A stretch of 64,000 nucleotides of DNA. Source: Rhizobium bangladeshense. Lineage in GTDB: Bacteria; Pseudomonadota; Alphaproteobacteria; Rhizobiales; Rhizobiaceae. Below, one piece after another: positions 9,411 to 21,561 of this stretch (position 1 is the stretch's first letter; each line of letters begins with the position of its first letter). The DNA lies in the NCBI RefSeq assembly GCF_017357245.1, contig NZ_CP071616.1:62001-126000 (forward strand), read 5' to 3'. The notes beneath the pieces are model-generated. The model did not search any database. It was given only the letters and a program-made list of their open reading frames with translations, and was not told the DNA's origin. The position numbers and the translations under genes were made by a program.

Positions 9411-10552
9411 GATGCGATGAGCTCCCGCCCGATCAGATAGCGGCGAATCTCGTTGGTGCCTGCGCCGATATCGTAGAGCTTGGCGTCGCGCAGGAAGCGC
9501 TCGACCGGCCATTCCTTGGTATAGCCGGCGCCGCCAAGCGCCTGGATCGCCTCCAGCGACACCTTCACCGCGTTCTCGCTTGCAAAGAGGATCGCGGCGG
9601 CCGCATCGGTGCGCGTCGCGCGGCCGGCATCGCAGGCGCGGGCGACGGAATAGACATAGGCGCGCGCCGAATTCAGCGCGACATACATGTCGGCGATCTT
9701 GCCCTGCATCAGCTGGAAATCGCCGATTGCCTTGCCGAACTGCTTGCGCTCCCGCACATAGGGCAGCACGACATCGAGGCAGGCCTGCATGATGCCGAGC
9801 GGGCCGCCGGCAAGCACGGCGCGTTCGTAATCGAGGCCGGACATCAGGATTTTCACGCCTTCTCCCTCCCGGCCCATCAGCGCCTCGGCCGGCACCTCGC
9901 AATCCTGAAAGACCAGTTCGGCCGTATCGCTGCCGCGCATGCCGAGCTTGGAAAGCTTCTTGGAAACGCTGAAGCCGGTCAGGCCCTTTTCGATGACGAA
10001 GGCGGAAATGCCTTTCGGGCCGGCCGCCGGATCGGTTTTGGCATAGACGACGAGCACGTCGGCATGCGGAGCATTGGTAATCCAGAACTTCGTGCCGTTC
10101 AGAATATAGCGGTCGCCCTTTTTCTCGGCACGCAGCCGCATCGAGACGACATCGGAACCGGAGCCCACTTCCGACATGGCGAGCGAGCCGACATGTTCAC
10201 CGGAGATCAGCTTCGGCAGATGACGGCGTTTCTGCTCAGATGAGGCCCAGCGGCGGATCTGGTTGACGCAGAGATTGGAGTGGGCGCCGTAGCTCAAGCC
10301 GACGGAAGCCGAGGCGCGCGAGACCTCCTCCATCGCGACGACATGGTCGAGATAGCCGAGACCGGCGCCGCCGAACTCTTCCTCGACGGTGATGCCGTGC
10401 AGGCCGAGTGCGCCCATCTGCGGCCAGAGTTGACGCGGAAACGTATTGCTTTCGTCGATCTCCGCAGCCAGCGGAGCAATATGATCGGCGGCAAATCGCG
10501 CCGTCGTTTCGCGGATCGCGTCCGCGGTTTCGCCGAGCGAAAAATCAAACAT
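9407..10552 (-). CDS. liuA: Isovaleryl-CoA dehydrogenase
   Basis: A 381-residue acyl-CoA dehydrogenase and first gene of the leucine arm. It oxidises isovaleryl-CoA to 3-methylcrotonyl-CoA using FAD and passes electrons to ETF. The catalytic base is the isovaleryl-type Glu243 in [15 protein letters not shown], unlike the C-terminal Glu of short-chain enzymes; the C terminus has [22 protein letters not shown]-binding patches [12 protein letters not shown] and [10 protein letters not shown] are present. ATG 10552 follows GGGAGGAG; an upstream in-frame ATG at 10669 would add about 39 atypical residues. The promoter must lie in 10553-10686, shared with the divergent antitoxin gene. Confidence 0.94.
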   Translation of the reverse strand: MFDFSLGETADAIRETTARFAADHIAPLAAEIDESNTFPRQLWPQMGALGLHGITVEEEFGGAGLGYLDHVVAMEEVSRASASVGLSYGAHSNLCVNQIRRWASSEQKRRHLPKLISGEHVGSLAMSEVGSGSDVVSMRLRAEKKGDRYILNGTKFWITNAPHADVLVVYAKTDPAAGPKGISAFVIEKGLTGFSVSKKLSKLGMRGSDTAELVFQDCEVPAEALMGREGEGVKILMSGLDYERAVLAGGPLGIMQACLDVVLPYVRERKQFGKAIGDFQLMQGKIADMYVALNSARAYVYSVARACDAGRATRTDAAAAILFASENAVKVSLEAIQALGGAGYTKEWPVERFLRDAKLYDIGAGTNEIRRYLIGRELIAS

Positions 10553-10686
10553 AGCACTCCTCCCGCTGAAATATGTAGCGCGGGTTGCGACAGGTTCAAA
10601 GTGCCTGCGAATGAAGCGTATGAGAACTTTTCTGGAAAAGATGGAAAACATGGAATATATGGATATCAAGTAGGAGATACTATTCG

Positions 10687-10947
10687 ATGCGACAGTTCAC
10701 GACGGGTGATCTCAACAAACAGGTCGGTGACGTCACCGATGCAGCGAGCCGCGAACCGGTCGTTCTTACCCGCCACAATAAGCCACGTTTTGTGCTGATG
10801 AGTTATGAGCATTATGAGCGCCTGCGCAGTGGCACAGATCCGCGCCGCGCCCATGCCGCCTCGGAGATGCCGGGCGCGCATGCCGAGTTGTTTGGTGATG
10901 CGATTGAGCGGCTGGCAAAGGGCGAAGGCTACGACGATGAGCCATGA
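10687..10947 (+). CDS. Type II antitoxin, Phd/YefM family
   Basis: An 86-residue antitoxin. The N-terminal DNA-binding fold shows the family pattern of a short helix ([15 protein letters not shown]) and the beta strands [23 protein letters not shown]. The acidic, disordered-looking tail ending GYDDEP would wrap the toxin. It starts 134 bp upstream of the divergent isovaleryl-CoA dehydrogenase gene, and the toxin gene overlaps its last 11 bases, the usual coupled arrangement. It probably represses its own promoter. Confidence 0.88.
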   Translation: MRQFTTGDLNKQVGDVTDAASREPVVLTRHNKPRFVLMSYEHYERLRSGTDPRRAHAASEMPGAHAELFGDAIERLAKGEGYDDEP

Positions 10948-11356
10948 GTTTCGTCCTGGCGAGCTGATAATCTATCCCTATCTCTGGGTATGGCAGCAGC
11001 AACGTGGCGAGACTGAGGGACGAAAACAGCGGCCGGTCTGTGTCGTGATTGCAATCAGCAGTGCCAGTGATGGAAATACGCACCTCGTCCTGCTGGCAAT
11101 TACCACACAGCCACCGCAGCCGGGGAGGGTTGCCCTGGAAATTCCCGATATCGAGCGCCGACGGGGCGGTCTTGGAGATCTCAAGCAGAGCTGGATCGTC
11201 GTTGACGAATACAATTACGACATCGTCGAGCACTCCTGGTACATCGAGCCTCATCAACAGGTCCTCGGTCGCTTCAGCAAATCCTTTATGATGAAGATTG
11301 CCGCCATGTTCTCGAAGGCGCGAAGTCAGTCGGGTGGGGTTAAGCGTTTCGACTGA
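10937..11356 (+). CDS. PemK/MazF-like toxin
   Basis: A 139-residue protein encoded as the second gene of a type II pair, overlapping the antitoxin by 11 bases. The start RPGELIIYP, the strand GRKQRPVCVVIAI and the segment LVLLAITTQPP match the layout of PemK/MazF-fold endoribonucleases (GDIv..., GRRPavVl, ...iTsq). It is longer than a typical MazF (about 110) and has two extra segments, so it is a divergent member. ATG 10937 was chosen because homology begins there; the longer open frame from 10805 is antitoxin shadow. It ends one base before the convergent AraC gene. Confidence 0.7.
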   Translation: MSHEFRPGELIIYPYLWVWQQQRGETEGRKQRPVCVVIAISSASDGNTHLVLLAITTQPPQPGRVALEIPDIERRRGGLGDLKQSWIVVDEYNYDIVEHSWYIEPHQQVLGRFSKSFMMKIAAMFSKARSQSGGVKRFD

Positions 11357-11357
11357 T

Positions 11358-12365
11358 CTAGGTTGAATTCTCCGCTTCCTCTCGTCGGAAAGCCTCGGGG
11401 CTTTTGCCCATCCATTTCCGGAAGGCCCGAAAGAAGGCGCTGGGTTCGGAATAGCCGAGCTGCACGGCGATCTCGCCGATCGTTTTCGAGGTATTCAGCA
11501 GTAGCTCGACAGCGAGGTCCCGGCGGATGTCGTCCTTGATCGCGGCATAGCTTTGTCCCTCGTCGTGCAGGCGGTGGCGCAACGTCGAAGGCCGCGTGCG
11601 CATATCGGCGGCGAGTTCGGCGAAGCTGCGCCACATGACTGGCGTCGCCTGGCCTAAGCGCCGGCGGACGGCGGCGGCGACGCCGGCATCGTAGCGGTAT
11701 CGAACCAGAATATTCGCGGGCGCGCCACGCAGGAACTGCTTTAGCGCCTGTTCGCTGCGTGAGATCGGCAGGTCAAGCATGGCGCTGTCGAAACCGAGCC
11801 GGCTGATCGGTTGCGAGAAGCGCACCGGTGCGCCGAAGAAAAGCCGGTAGTCAGCGCCTTGCTTCGGCTCGGCGCAGCGGAAATCGACGAGCCGGATCGG
11901 GATACGGCGGCCGACCAGCCAGCAGGTGATGCCGTGGAGGATGATCCAGTAGGTGCGGTAAGCGAAGGCCGAGCGCGGGCTGCCGGTGTCCCTGAGCTCG
12001 ACCTCCGCCAGGCCCTCGCGGATGACGAGCCTCCCTCTGGGATCGTCGAGCACGACATCGAGAAAGCGCAGCGCCCGGCGTAGTGCATGGCCCAGCGTCG
12101 GCGCGTGCAGCACGCAGTGGCAGAGCAGCGTGAAGCTACCGCTGCGCATCGGTCGGCCGCCCATGCCGAAGAATTCGTCGTCGAGCTCGGCGGCGATCGT
12201 CAGCCAGAGCCCGCCATAGGTCTCGGCAGACACCGGCTGATCGACGACCGCCGGCAGGCCGACCCGCGCAAGGATTGGCGCCGTCGGCTTGCCGAGCCTC
12301 CGCAGGCTGTCGAGCGCCTCCTCGACGAAGCCCGGTGCGATCATGCGTCGCTCGATCTCGGCCAT
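11358..12365 (-). CDS. AraC-family transcriptional regulator (OruR/ArgR-like N-terminal domain)
   Basis: A 335-residue regulator. The N-terminal ligand domain (about 15-200) is of the arabinose-binding-like type found in OruR/ArgR regulators. The C-terminal HTH_18 domain has the second helix-turn-helix IGEIAVQLGYSEPSAFFRAFRKWMG at about 295-319. ATG 12365 is preceded by GGAG at five bases; the open frame continues to 12515 without a better start. It is divergent from the SDR-thiolase-BCKDH operon, separated by 131 bp, so it is the likely regulator of branched-chain amino-acid breakdown here. The inducer is unknown. Confidence 0.88.
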   Translation of the reverse strand: MAEIERRMIAPGFVEEALDSLRRLGKPTAPILARVGLPAVVDQPVSAETYGGLWLTIAAELDDEFFGMGGRPMRSGSFTLLCHCVLHAPTLGHALRRALRFLDVVLDDPRGRLVIREGLAEVELRDTGSPRSAFAYRTYWIILHGITCWLVGRRIPIRLVDFRCAEPKQGADYRLFFGAPVRFSQPISRLGFDSAMLDLPISRSEQALKQFLRGAPANILVRYRYDAGVAAAVRRRLGQATPVMWRSFAELAADMRTRPSTLRHRLHDEGQSYAAIKDDIRRDLAVELLLNTSKTIGEIAVQLGYSEPSAFFRAFRKWMGKSPEAFRREEAENST

Positions 12366-12496
12366 CCTAACTCCGCTATGGCAAAACTGGCCGAAATAAT
12401 GGAGCAGTTCTGTCATCGCTTGCAATAGGTAGAGCGAATAGAATCCTGCCTGCCGGCAATTTCTGGAGGATGGCCGGCGGCGAGGAGAAGAGATCC

Positions 12497-13264
12497 ATGC
12501 TGATCCGCGGCGCAAGTTTCATCGTGACGGGAGGCGGCTCCGGCTTGGGTGCGGCGACGGCACGCATGCTCGTCGAGGCCGGCGGGCGCGTGACGATCGC
12601 CGATCTCAATATTGAGGCGGGCGAGGGTATCGCTCGGCAGTTCGGCAGCGATGCCCGCTTCGTCAAGGCCGATGTGAGCGATGGCGAGGCGGGAGCAGCC
12701 GTGGTCGCGGGGGCTGTCGAAGCTTTCGGCAGCCTGCGCGGTCTGATCAATTGCGCCGGGGTGGCGCCGGCCGAAAAGGTGATCGGCCGTGATGGGCCAC
12801 ACCGCGTGGAGAGTTTCGCGCGCACCGTCGGCATCAATCTTATCGGCACCTTCAACATGATCCGGCTTGCCGCCGCCGCGATCCAAACTGCGGAGCCGGA
12901 TGGCGAAGGCGAACGCGGCGTGATCGTCAATACGGCCTCGGTTGCCGCCTTCGACGGCCAGATCGGCCAGGCGGCCTATGCCGCCTCCAAGGGTGGGGTG
13001 GCGGCGATGACCTTGCCGATTGCCCGCGAGCTCGCCCGTCACGGCATCCGCGTCGTGTCGATTGCGCCCGGCATCTTCGAGACGCCGATGATGGCGGGCA
13101 TGCCGGCGGAGGTTCAGGCAGCACTCAGCCAGAGCGTGCCCTTTCCGCCGCGGCTCGGCCGGCCGGCGGAATTTGCTGCGCTGGTGCGCCATATCTTTGA
13201 AAACAACATGCTGAACGGCGAGGTCATCCGCCTCGACGGCGCATTGCGGATGGGCGCGCGTTGA
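12497..13264 (+). CDS. SDR-family 3-hydroxyacyl-CoA dehydrogenase (HSD10/FadB2-like)
   Basis: A 255-residue classical short-chain dehydrogenase. It has the NAD-binding TGGGSGLG at 11-18, DVSD, the NCAG strand, catalytic Ser in [10 protein letters not shown] and the YAASKGG active-site pair. The sequence resembles type-2 3-hydroxyacyl-CoA dehydrogenases (HSD17B10), which oxidise 2-methyl-3-hydroxybutyryl-CoA in isoleucine breakdown. The start at 12497 follows GAGGAGAAG; the earlier ATG at 12470 has its ribosome site too close. It leads a seven-gene operon with thiolase, acyl-CoA dehydrogenase and BCKDH. Confidence 0.88.
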   Translation: MLIRGASFIVTGGGSGLGAATARMLVEAGGRVTIADLNIEAGEGIARQFGSDARFVKADVSDGEAGAAVVAGAVEAFGSLRGLINCAGVAPAEKVIGRDGPHRVESFARTVGINLIGTFNMIRLAAAAIQTAEPDGEGERGVIVNTASVAAFDGQIGQAAYAASKGGVAAMTLPIARELARHGIRVVSIAPGIFETPMMAGMPAEVQAALSQSVPFPPRLGRPAEFAALVRHIFENNMLNGEVIRLDGALRMGAR

Positions 13265-13286
13265 GCGTCTGGCCCAAGGAGGAAAG

Positions 13287-14474
13287 ATGGCATTGCAGGA
13301 CCCTATCGTCATCGTCGGTGCGGCGCGCACGCCGATCGGCAGCTTCCAGGGAGAGCTGAAGGAGGCGACAGCGCCGGAGCTTGGAGCAACGGCGATCCGC
13401 GCCGCACTTGAGCGCAGCCGCGTTGCGGCCGAGGCGATCGAGGAGGTCGTCTTCGGCTGCGTCCTGCCGGCAGGCCTTGGCCAGGCGCCGGCGCGCCAGG
13501 CGGCGATCGGCGCCGGCCTGCCCTTCGCGACAGGGGCGAGCACCGTCAACAAGATGTGCGGTTCGGGCATGAAGGCGGTCATGATTGCACACGACCTGAT
13601 CGCCGCCGGCAGCGCTTCGATCGCGGTCGCAGGCGGCATGGAAAGCATGACAAACGCGCCCTATCTCCTTGACAAGGCCCGTGGTGGCTACAGGCTCGGC
13701 CATGGGCGTGTCGTGGATCACATGTTCCTCGACGGGCTGGAGGATGCTTATGACAAGGGGCGCTTGATGGGCAGCTTCGCGGAGGATTGCGCCGAGGCCT
13801 ATCAGTTCACGCGCGAGGCGCAGGATAGTTACGCTATCGCTTCTTTGACGCGGGCGCAGAAGGCGATCGCGCAGGGCAGTTTTGAAAGCGAGATCGTGCC
13901 GGTCACGGTCAGGTCGGGGAAAGCCGTGCAGGTGGCGAGCCGCGACGAACAGCCGGGCAGGGCGAAGCTCGACAAGATCCCGACCCTGAAGCCCGCCTTC
14001 CGAGACGACGGCACGGTGACCGCGGCAAATTCCAGCTCGATCTCCGACGGCGCGGCAGCGCTCGTGCTGATGCGCCGCTCCGAGGCGGAGCATCGCGGAC
14101 TCGAACCCGTTGCTACGATCCTCGGCCATGCCACACATTCACAGGCGCCTAATCTTTTCGCTACCGCGCCGATCGGCGCGTTGCAGAAGCTCTCGGATCG
14201 GACCGGCCTGGCGCTTCCGGACGTCGACCTCTTCGAAATCAACGAGGCTTTCGCCGTCGTCGCCATGGCGGCGATGCGCGACCTCGACCTGCCGCATGAA
14301 AAGGTCAATGTGCATGGCGGCGCCTGCGCGCTCGGCCATCCGATCGGCGCATCGGGAGCCCGGATTCTGGTGACGCTGCTTGCAGCAATGGAGCGCTACG
14401 ACCTGAAGCGTGGCATGGCGGCACTTTGCATCGGCGGCGGCGAGGCGACGGCCGTCGCCATCGAACGGCATTAG
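13287..14474 (+). CDS. Acetyl-CoA acyltransferase (thiolase)
   Basis: A 395-residue thiolase. The nucleophile Cys is in NKMCGSGMKAV (about residue 90), the His motif in the segment NEAFAV and GGACALGHPIGASGARI, and the second catalytic Cys in CIGGGEA near the C terminus. AAGGAGGAAAG precedes ATG 13287. Placed between a 3-hydroxyacyl-CoA dehydrogenase and an acyl-CoA dehydrogenase in a BCKDH operon, it probably splits 2-methylacetoacetyl-CoA to acetyl- and propionyl-CoA; it may also act on acetoacetyl-CoA released from leucine. Confidence 0.92.
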   Translation: MALQDPIVIVGAARTPIGSFQGELKEATAPELGATAIRAALERSRVAAEAIEEVVFGCVLPAGLGQAPARQAAIGAGLPFATGASTVNKMCGSGMKAVMIAHDLIAAGSASIAVAGGMESMTNAPYLLDKARGGYRLGHGRVVDHMFLDGLEDAYDKGRLMGSFAEDCAEAYQFTREAQDSYAIASLTRAQKAIAQGSFESEIVPVTVRSGKAVQVASRDEQPGRAKLDKIPTLKPAFRDDGTVTAANSSSISDGAAALVLMRRSEAEHRGLEPVATILGHATHSQAPNLFATAPIGALQKLSDRTGLALPDVDLFEINEAFAVVAMAAMRDLDLPHEKVNVHGGACALGHPIGASGARILVTLLAAMERYDLKRGMAALCIGGGEATAVAIERH

Positions 14475-14492
14475 CGGGAAGGGAGAAGCCAT

Positions 14493-16915
<2,423 letters not shown>

Positions 16916-16916
16916 C

Positions 16917-17930
16917 ATGGCCAGGATGACGATGATCGAGGCCGTGCGCAGCGCTATGGACGTCTCGATGGCGAAGGACGACAATGTCGTGGTCTTCGGC
17001 GAGGACGTCGGCTATTTCGGCGGGGTCTTCCGCTGCACCCAGGGACTGCAGGCAAAATATGGCAGGACGCGTTGCTTCGATACGCCGATCAGCGAATCCG
17101 GCATCGTCGGCACGGCAATCGGCATGGCCGCCTACGGACTGAAGCCCTGTGTCGAGATCCAGTTCGCCGATTACATGTATCCCGCCTATGACCAGTTGAC
17201 GCAGGAAGCGGCCCGCATCCGCTACCGTTCCAACGGCGATTTCACCTGCCCGATCGTCGTGCGTATGCCAACGGGCGGCGGCATCTTCGGCGGCCAGACC
17301 CACAGCCAGAGCCCGGAAGCGCTCTTCACCCATGTCTGCGGATTGAAGGTGATCGTGCCTTCCAATCCCTATGACGCCAAAGGCCTGTTGATCGCGGCGA
17401 TCGAAGACCCCGATCCTGTCATGTACCTGGAGCCGAAGCGGCTCTATAACGGCCCCTTCGACGGCCACCACGAGCGGCCGGTGACGCCTTGGTCGAAACA
17501 CGATCTCGGCGAGGTGCCCGACGGCCATTACACGATCCCGATCGGCAAGGCCGAGGTGCGGCGGGAGGGATCGGCAGTGACTGTCATTGCCTATGGCACG
17601 ATGGTGCATGTGGCGCTGGCGGCGGCCGAGGATGCCGGCATCGATGCCGAGGTGATCGATTTGAGAAGCCTGCTGCCGCTCGATCTCGATACGATCGTCA
17701 AATCGGTCACCAAAACCGGGCGCTGCGTCGTCGTCCATGAGGCGACCTTGACGTCGGGCTTCGGCGCCGAAGTCGTATCCCTGGTGCAGGAACATTGCTT
17801 CTACCATCTCGAAGCGCCGGTCGTGCGCGTCGCAGGCTGGGACACGCCTTATCCGCATGCGCAGGAATGGGACTATTTCCCTGGTCCAGGCCGGGTCGGG
17901 CGGGCGCTTGCCGAAGTCATGGAGGCCTGA
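16917..17930 (+). CDS. bkdA2: Branched-chain 2-oxoacid dehydrogenase E1 beta
   Basis: A 337-residue E1 beta subunit. Conserved segments are VVVFGEDVGYFGGVF, the IGTAIGMAAYGLKP helix, EIQFADYMYPAYDQL, RMPTGGGIFGG with the His of the active site following (THSQSPE), and VVHEATLTSGFGAEV. ATG 16917 lies one base after the E1 alpha stop, so the subunits are translationally coupled; the longer open frame from 16806 overlaps E1 alpha and is not real. Confidence 0.95.
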   Translation: MARMTMIEAVRSAMDVSMAKDDNVVVFGEDVGYFGGVFRCTQGLQAKYGRTRCFDTPISESGIVGTAIGMAAYGLKPCVEIQFADYMYPAYDQLTQEAARIRYRSNGDFTCPIVVRMPTGGGIFGGQTHSQSPEALFTHVCGLKVIVPSNPYDAKGLLIAAIEDPDPVMYLEPKRLYNGPFDGHHERPVTPWSKHDLGEVPDGHYTIPIGKAEVRREGSAVTVIAYGTMVHVALAAAEDAGIDAEVIDLRSLLPLDLDTIVKSVTKTGRCVVVHEATLTSGFGAEVVSLVQEHCFYHLEAPVVRVAGWDTPYPHAQEWDYFPGPGRVGRALAEVMEA

Positions 17931-17933
17931 GCC

Positions 17934-19178
17934 ATGGGCGAATTCATTATCAAGATGCCCGATGTCGGGGAAGGGGTCGCCGAGGCCGAACTGGTGGAAT
18001 TGCATGTGAGGCCGGGAGATCCCGTCCGCGAGGACATGGTGATCGCCGCGGTCATGACCGACAAAGCCACAGTCGAAATTCCCTCTCCCGTCGATGGCAC
18101 TGTCATCTGGCTCGCGGGCAGTATCGGAGACCGCATCGCGGTCAAGGCGCCGCTGGTGCGGATCGAAACGGCGGAAGGTGCCGGCGAAGCCCAACCGGTG
18201 CGGATATCGCAGGCGCCGACCGCCGAAGTGGTCAAACCGGAAATCGCGAGGCCCGTCCCGGCAGCGCCGGTCTCCGCTGCCCCGGCTGCCGCCGCCCCGC
18301 CCGTCGAAAAACCGCTTGCTGCCCCTTCCGTTCGGCTCTTTGCCAGAGAAAGCGGCGTCGATCTCAGGCAGGTGCAGGGGAGCGGGCCGGCCGGACGCAT
18401 CCTGCGCGAAGATGTCGAGCAATTCCTGGTGCAAGGGGCCGCTCCTGCACTCGTCAAGGGCGGATCCGTCAAGAAGACAGCGACCGAGGAGATCAAGCTC
18501 ACCGGACTGCGGCGGCGCATCGCGGAAAAGATGGTGCTTTCCACCTCGCGCATTCCCCACATCACCTATGTGGAGGAGATTGATATGAGCGCGCTGGAGG
18601 AGCTGCGCGCCACCATGAACGGCGACCGCCGGGAAGGCCATCCGAAGCTGACGGTACTGCCCTTCCTGATGCGGGCGCTGGTGAAAGCCATTGCCGAGCA
18701 GCCTGAGGTCAACGCCACTTTCGACGACGATGCCGGCATCATCACGCGCTATAGCGCCGTGCATATCGGCATCGCCACGCAGACGCAGGCCGGTCTGACC
18801 GTGCCTGTCGTGCGGCATGCGGAAGCGCGCGGCATCTGGGATTGCGCCGCCGAGATGGCCCGGCTGGCGGATGCGGCGCGTTCGGGCACCGCGACGCGCG
18901 ACGAGCTTTCCGGCTCCACCATCACCATCAGCTCGCTCGGCGCGCTCGGCGGCATCGTTTCGACGCCCGTCATCAATCATCCCGAGGTGGCGATCATCGG
19001 CGTCAACAAGATCGCCACACGGCCGGTCTGGGACGGCACGCAGTTCGTGCCGCGCAAGATGATGAACCTCTCCTCCAGCTTCGACCACCGCATCATTGAT
19101 GGCTGGGACGCGGCGACCTTCGTCCAGCGCATCCGCACGCTCATCGAAACGCCGGCGCTCATTTTCATCGAAGGCTGA
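17934..19178 (+). CDS. bkdB: Branched-chain 2-oxoacid dehydrogenase E2 (lipoamide acyltransferase)
   Basis: A 414-residue E2. One lipoyl domain (1-80) has the lipoylated Lys in [14 protein letters not shown] Pro/Ala-rich linker follows, then a peripheral-subunit-binding domain ([18 protein letters not shown], about 122-160) and the acyltransferase domain with catalytic [14 protein letters not shown] near residue 385. A single lipoyl domain and GWDAA rather than GADAA agree with bacterial branched-chain E2 proteins. It starts three bases after E1 beta and ends two bases before E3. Confidence 0.95.
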   Translation: MGEFIIKMPDVGEGVAEAELVELHVRPGDPVREDMVIAAVMTDKATVEIPSPVDGTVIWLAGSIGDRIAVKAPLVRIETAEGAGEAQPVRISQAPTAEVVKPEIARPVPAAPVSAAPAAAAPPVEKPLAAPSVRLFARESGVDLRQVQGSGPAGRILREDVEQFLVQGAAPALVKGGSVKKTATEEIKLTGLRRRIAEKMVLSTSRIPHITYVEEIDMSALEELRATMNGDRREGHPKLTVLPFLMRALVKAIAEQPEVNATFDDDAGIITRYSAVHIGIATQTQAGLTVPVVRHAEARGIWDCAAEMARLADAARSGTATRDELSGSTITISSLGALGGIVSTPVINHPEVAIIGVNKIATRPVWDGTQFVPRKMMNLSSSFDHRIIDGWDAATFVQRIRTLIETPALIFIEG

Positions 19179-19180
19179 CC

Positions 19181-20578
19181 ATGAAAGAGATTGTCTGCAA
19201 GCTCCTCGTCATCGGCGCCGGTCCGGGCGGCTACGTCTGTGCCATCCGCGCCGGACAGCTCGGCATCGATACCGTCATCGTCGAAGCGGGCAAGCCGGGC
19301 GGCACCTGCCTGACGGTCGGCTGCATTCCCTCCAAGGCGCTGATCCATGCGGCCGAAGAATTCGACGCCACGCGGAAAATGCTGGCTGGCAAGAACCCGA
19401 TGGGCATCCGCGTCGAAGGCGCCTCGATCGATCTCGCAAGGACGATCGCCTGGAAGGACGGCATTGTCGGCCGGCTCACAGGCGGCGTTTCGGGTTTGTT
19501 ACAGAAGGCGCGGGTGAAGATCGTCCATGGCCGCGCCCACTTCCGTGACGGCAAGACGGTGGAGGTGGAGACCGAAACCGGCCAGCAGGTCATCCGCGCC
19601 GAGACCGTGGTGATCGCCACCGGTTCCGATCCGGTGGAGTTGACAAATCTGCCTTTCGGCGGCCGCGTCATTTCCTCGACCGAGGCGCTGTCGCTGATTG
19701 AACTGCCGAAAAGGCTCGTCGTGGTCGGCGGCGGTTATATCGGGCTCGAACTCGGGATGGCCTTTTCGAAAATGGGCTCGGAGGTAACCGTCGTCGAGGC
19801 GACGCCGCAGGTGCTGCCGCTCTATGATGCAGAGTTGGTGCGTCCCGTCATGCGCAAGCTGACCGAGAGCGGCATCCGAGTGCTGACGGGTGCAAAGGCG
19901 ATAGGTCTTGCCTATGATGGCGAGGCATTGATCGTTGAAACCTCAGACGGCCGGCGTGAGACACTGCCGGCGGATCGCATCCTTGTCACTGTCGGCCGCC
20001 GCCCCCGAACGGCAGGTTCCGGTCTTGAGGAGCTCGAGCTCGACCGCGCCGGTCCGTATCTGAGGATCGACGATCGTTGCCGCACCTCGATGCGCGGCAT
20101 CTATGCGATCGGCGATGTCACCGGCGAGCCGATGTTGGCGCATCGGGCGATGGCGCAAGGGGAGATGGTGGCGGAGATCATTGCGGGGAAGAAGCGGGCC
20201 TGGGATAAAAGATGCATTCCCGCCATCTGCTTTACCGATCCTGAGATCGTCAGCGTCGGCCTGTCGCCGGCGGAGGCGCGCGCGCAAGGATATGAGATCC
20301 GCACCGCCCAATTTCCGTTCAGCGCCAACGGGCGGGCGATGACGATGGTCTCTGAGGAGGGCTTCGTGCGCGTCGTCGCCCGCGCCGACACCAATCTTGT
20401 TCTCGGCCTACAGGCGGTGGGAGCCGGCGTCTCCGAGCTCTCGGCGGCTTTTGCCCTGGCGATCGAGATGGGTGCGCGCCTGGAGGACATCGCCGGCACC
20501 ATCCACGCTCATCCTACCCGCAGCGAAGCGCTCATGGAAGCGGCGCTGAAAGCTTTGGGAAGCGCTTTGCACATCTGA
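19181..20578 (+). CDS. lpdV: Dihydrolipoyl dehydrogenase (E3)
   Basis: A 465-residue flavoprotein that reoxidises the lipoyl groups of E2. It has the FAD fold IGAGPGGYVCAIRAGQLG, the redox disulfide in GGTCLTVGCIPSKAL, a NAD fold VVGGGYIGLELGMAFSKMG, the second FAD motif YAIGDVTGEPMLAHRAM and the C-terminal His-Glu pair in HAHPTRSEALMEAAL. It is the last gene of the operon. A decayed copy of its 3' end (27 of 30 bases over the best part) lies at 23141, beyond the NfeD-slipin pair. Confidence 0.95.
   Translation: MKEIVCKLLVIGAGPGGYVCAIRAGQLGIDTVIVEAGKPGGTCLTVGCIPSKALIHAAEEFDATRKMLAGKNPMGIRVEGASIDLARTIAWKDGIVGRLTGGVSGLLQKARVKIVHGRAHFRDGKTVEVETETGQQVIRAETVVIATGSDPVELTNLPFGGRVISSTEALSLIELPKRLVVVGGGYIGLELGMAFSKMGSEVTVVEATPQVLPLYDAELVRPVMRKLTESGIRVLTGAKAIGLAYDGEALIVETSDGRRETLPADRILVTVGRRPRTAGSGLEELELDRAGPYLRIDDRCRTSMRGIYAIGDVTGEPMLAHRAMAQGEMVAEIIAGKKRAWDKRCIPAICFTDPEIVSVGLSPAEARAQGYEIRTAQFPFSANGRAMTMVSEEGFVRVVARADTNLVLGLQAVGAGVSELSAAFALAIEMGARLEDIAGTIHAHPTRSEALMEAALKALGSALHI
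20521..20554 (+). repeat. Direct repeat, copy 1 (3' end of the E3 gene)
   Basis: This part of the E3 gene, coding for RSEALMEAALKA, matches 23141-23174 in the same orientation (27 of the first 30 bases). The two copies bracket the nfeD-slipin pair, 2,620 bp apart. Confidence 0.5.
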
Positions 20579-20771
20579 GTCGAGCTGCCAAGACCACGAG
20601 TGGCTGCGTTCAGCCAGACCTGCCAGCTTCTTATCATCGATGGCTGTGCCGCTCTCCCCCGAATTGTTCTTCGAGCTGATCCTGCAACCGTGGCCGACTG
20701 TTTTTCTCGTGGCCTCATTTGCTCCGAGGTTGAAATCCATGCCTGGATCAATCAACGCAAGTGCCGTTCGA

Positions 20772-21533
20772 TCACTTTGGCTTAATGGCCATCAGATTGC
20801 CCAACTCCATCGGGAAGGGAAATAAAATCGTCGAAGCCTTCTCGCTGGCGATGACGTTCAAAGTGCTCAGGTAACGAAGTTGCATCGCCTCGGGCTGTTT
20901 GGCCAGAATTTCCGCCGCTTCCAGTAGCTTCGCTGCAGCTTGCTGTTCGCCCTCGGCATTGATGACCTTTGCGCGGCGTTCGCGTTCGGCTTCCGCTTGG
21001 CGGGCGATCGCACGTATCATCGACTCGTTGATATCCACATGTTTGATCTCGACGGTGGCCACTTTAATTCCCCAAGCGTCGGTCTGAGTATCAAGGATTT
21101 CCTGAATATCCGAGTTGAGCCTGTCACGTTCTGCCAGCATTTCATCGAGATCGTGCTTGCCGAGCACCGAGCGCAACGTTGTCTGGGCAAGCTGGCTTGT
21201 TGCCATCATGAAATCCTCGACCTGTATCGTCGACTTCTCTGGGTCGATAACCCTGAAATAGATTACCGCGCTGACACGCACCGAGACATTGTCATGTGAG
21301 ATGACGTCCTGGCTAGGCACATCGAGTACGCGCGTGCGCAAGTCGACCCGGATCATTTGCTGGACATAAGGCACGAGCAGAATCAAGCCGGGTCCCTTGA
21401 CGCCGGTAAAGCGGCCGAGAGTGAACACGACGCCGCGTTCATATTCCCTCAGGATCTTAACCGCGGATGCGAGGACGGCGACCAAAATGAAAATGGCCAC
21501 CAAATAGAAGGCAAGATCTGTAAACATATCCAT
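20772..21533 (-). CDS. Slipin/stomatin (SPFH, band 7) protein
   Basis: A 253-residue membrane scaffold protein. The N-terminal hydrophobic hairpin (about 4-25) anchors it, and the SPFH domain begins [23 protein letters not shown]. It also has [13 protein letters not shown] and the coiled-coil segment with [25 protein letters not shown] 21533 follows AGGAGGAGA. It lies 28 bp after the NfeD gene; NfeD proteases and slipins are regular operon partners, and the protease usually cuts the slipin C terminus. It converges on the E3 gene over 193 bp that hold no clear gene. Confidence 0.92.
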   Translation of the reverse strand: MDMFTDLAFYLVAIFILVAVLASAVKILREYERGVVFTLGRFTGVKGPGLILLVPYVQQMIRVDLRTRVLDVPSQDVISHDNVSVRVSAVIYFRVIDPEKSTIQVEDFMMATSQLAQTTLRSVLGKHDLDEMLAERDRLNSDIQEILDTQTDAWGIKVATVEIKHVDINESMIRAIARQAEAERERRAKVINAEGEQQAAAKLLEAAEILAKQPEAMQLRYLSTLNVIASEKASTILFPFPMELGNLMAIKPK

Positions 21534-21561
21534 GACTTCTCCTCCTGCTTCCTGAGTGTCG

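Noticed and set aside
9411..9902. N-terminal extension of the carboxyltransferase
   Set aside because: It lies entirely within the dehydrogenase gene and reads Arg-rich; the ATGA overlap at 9410 and family length fix the start.
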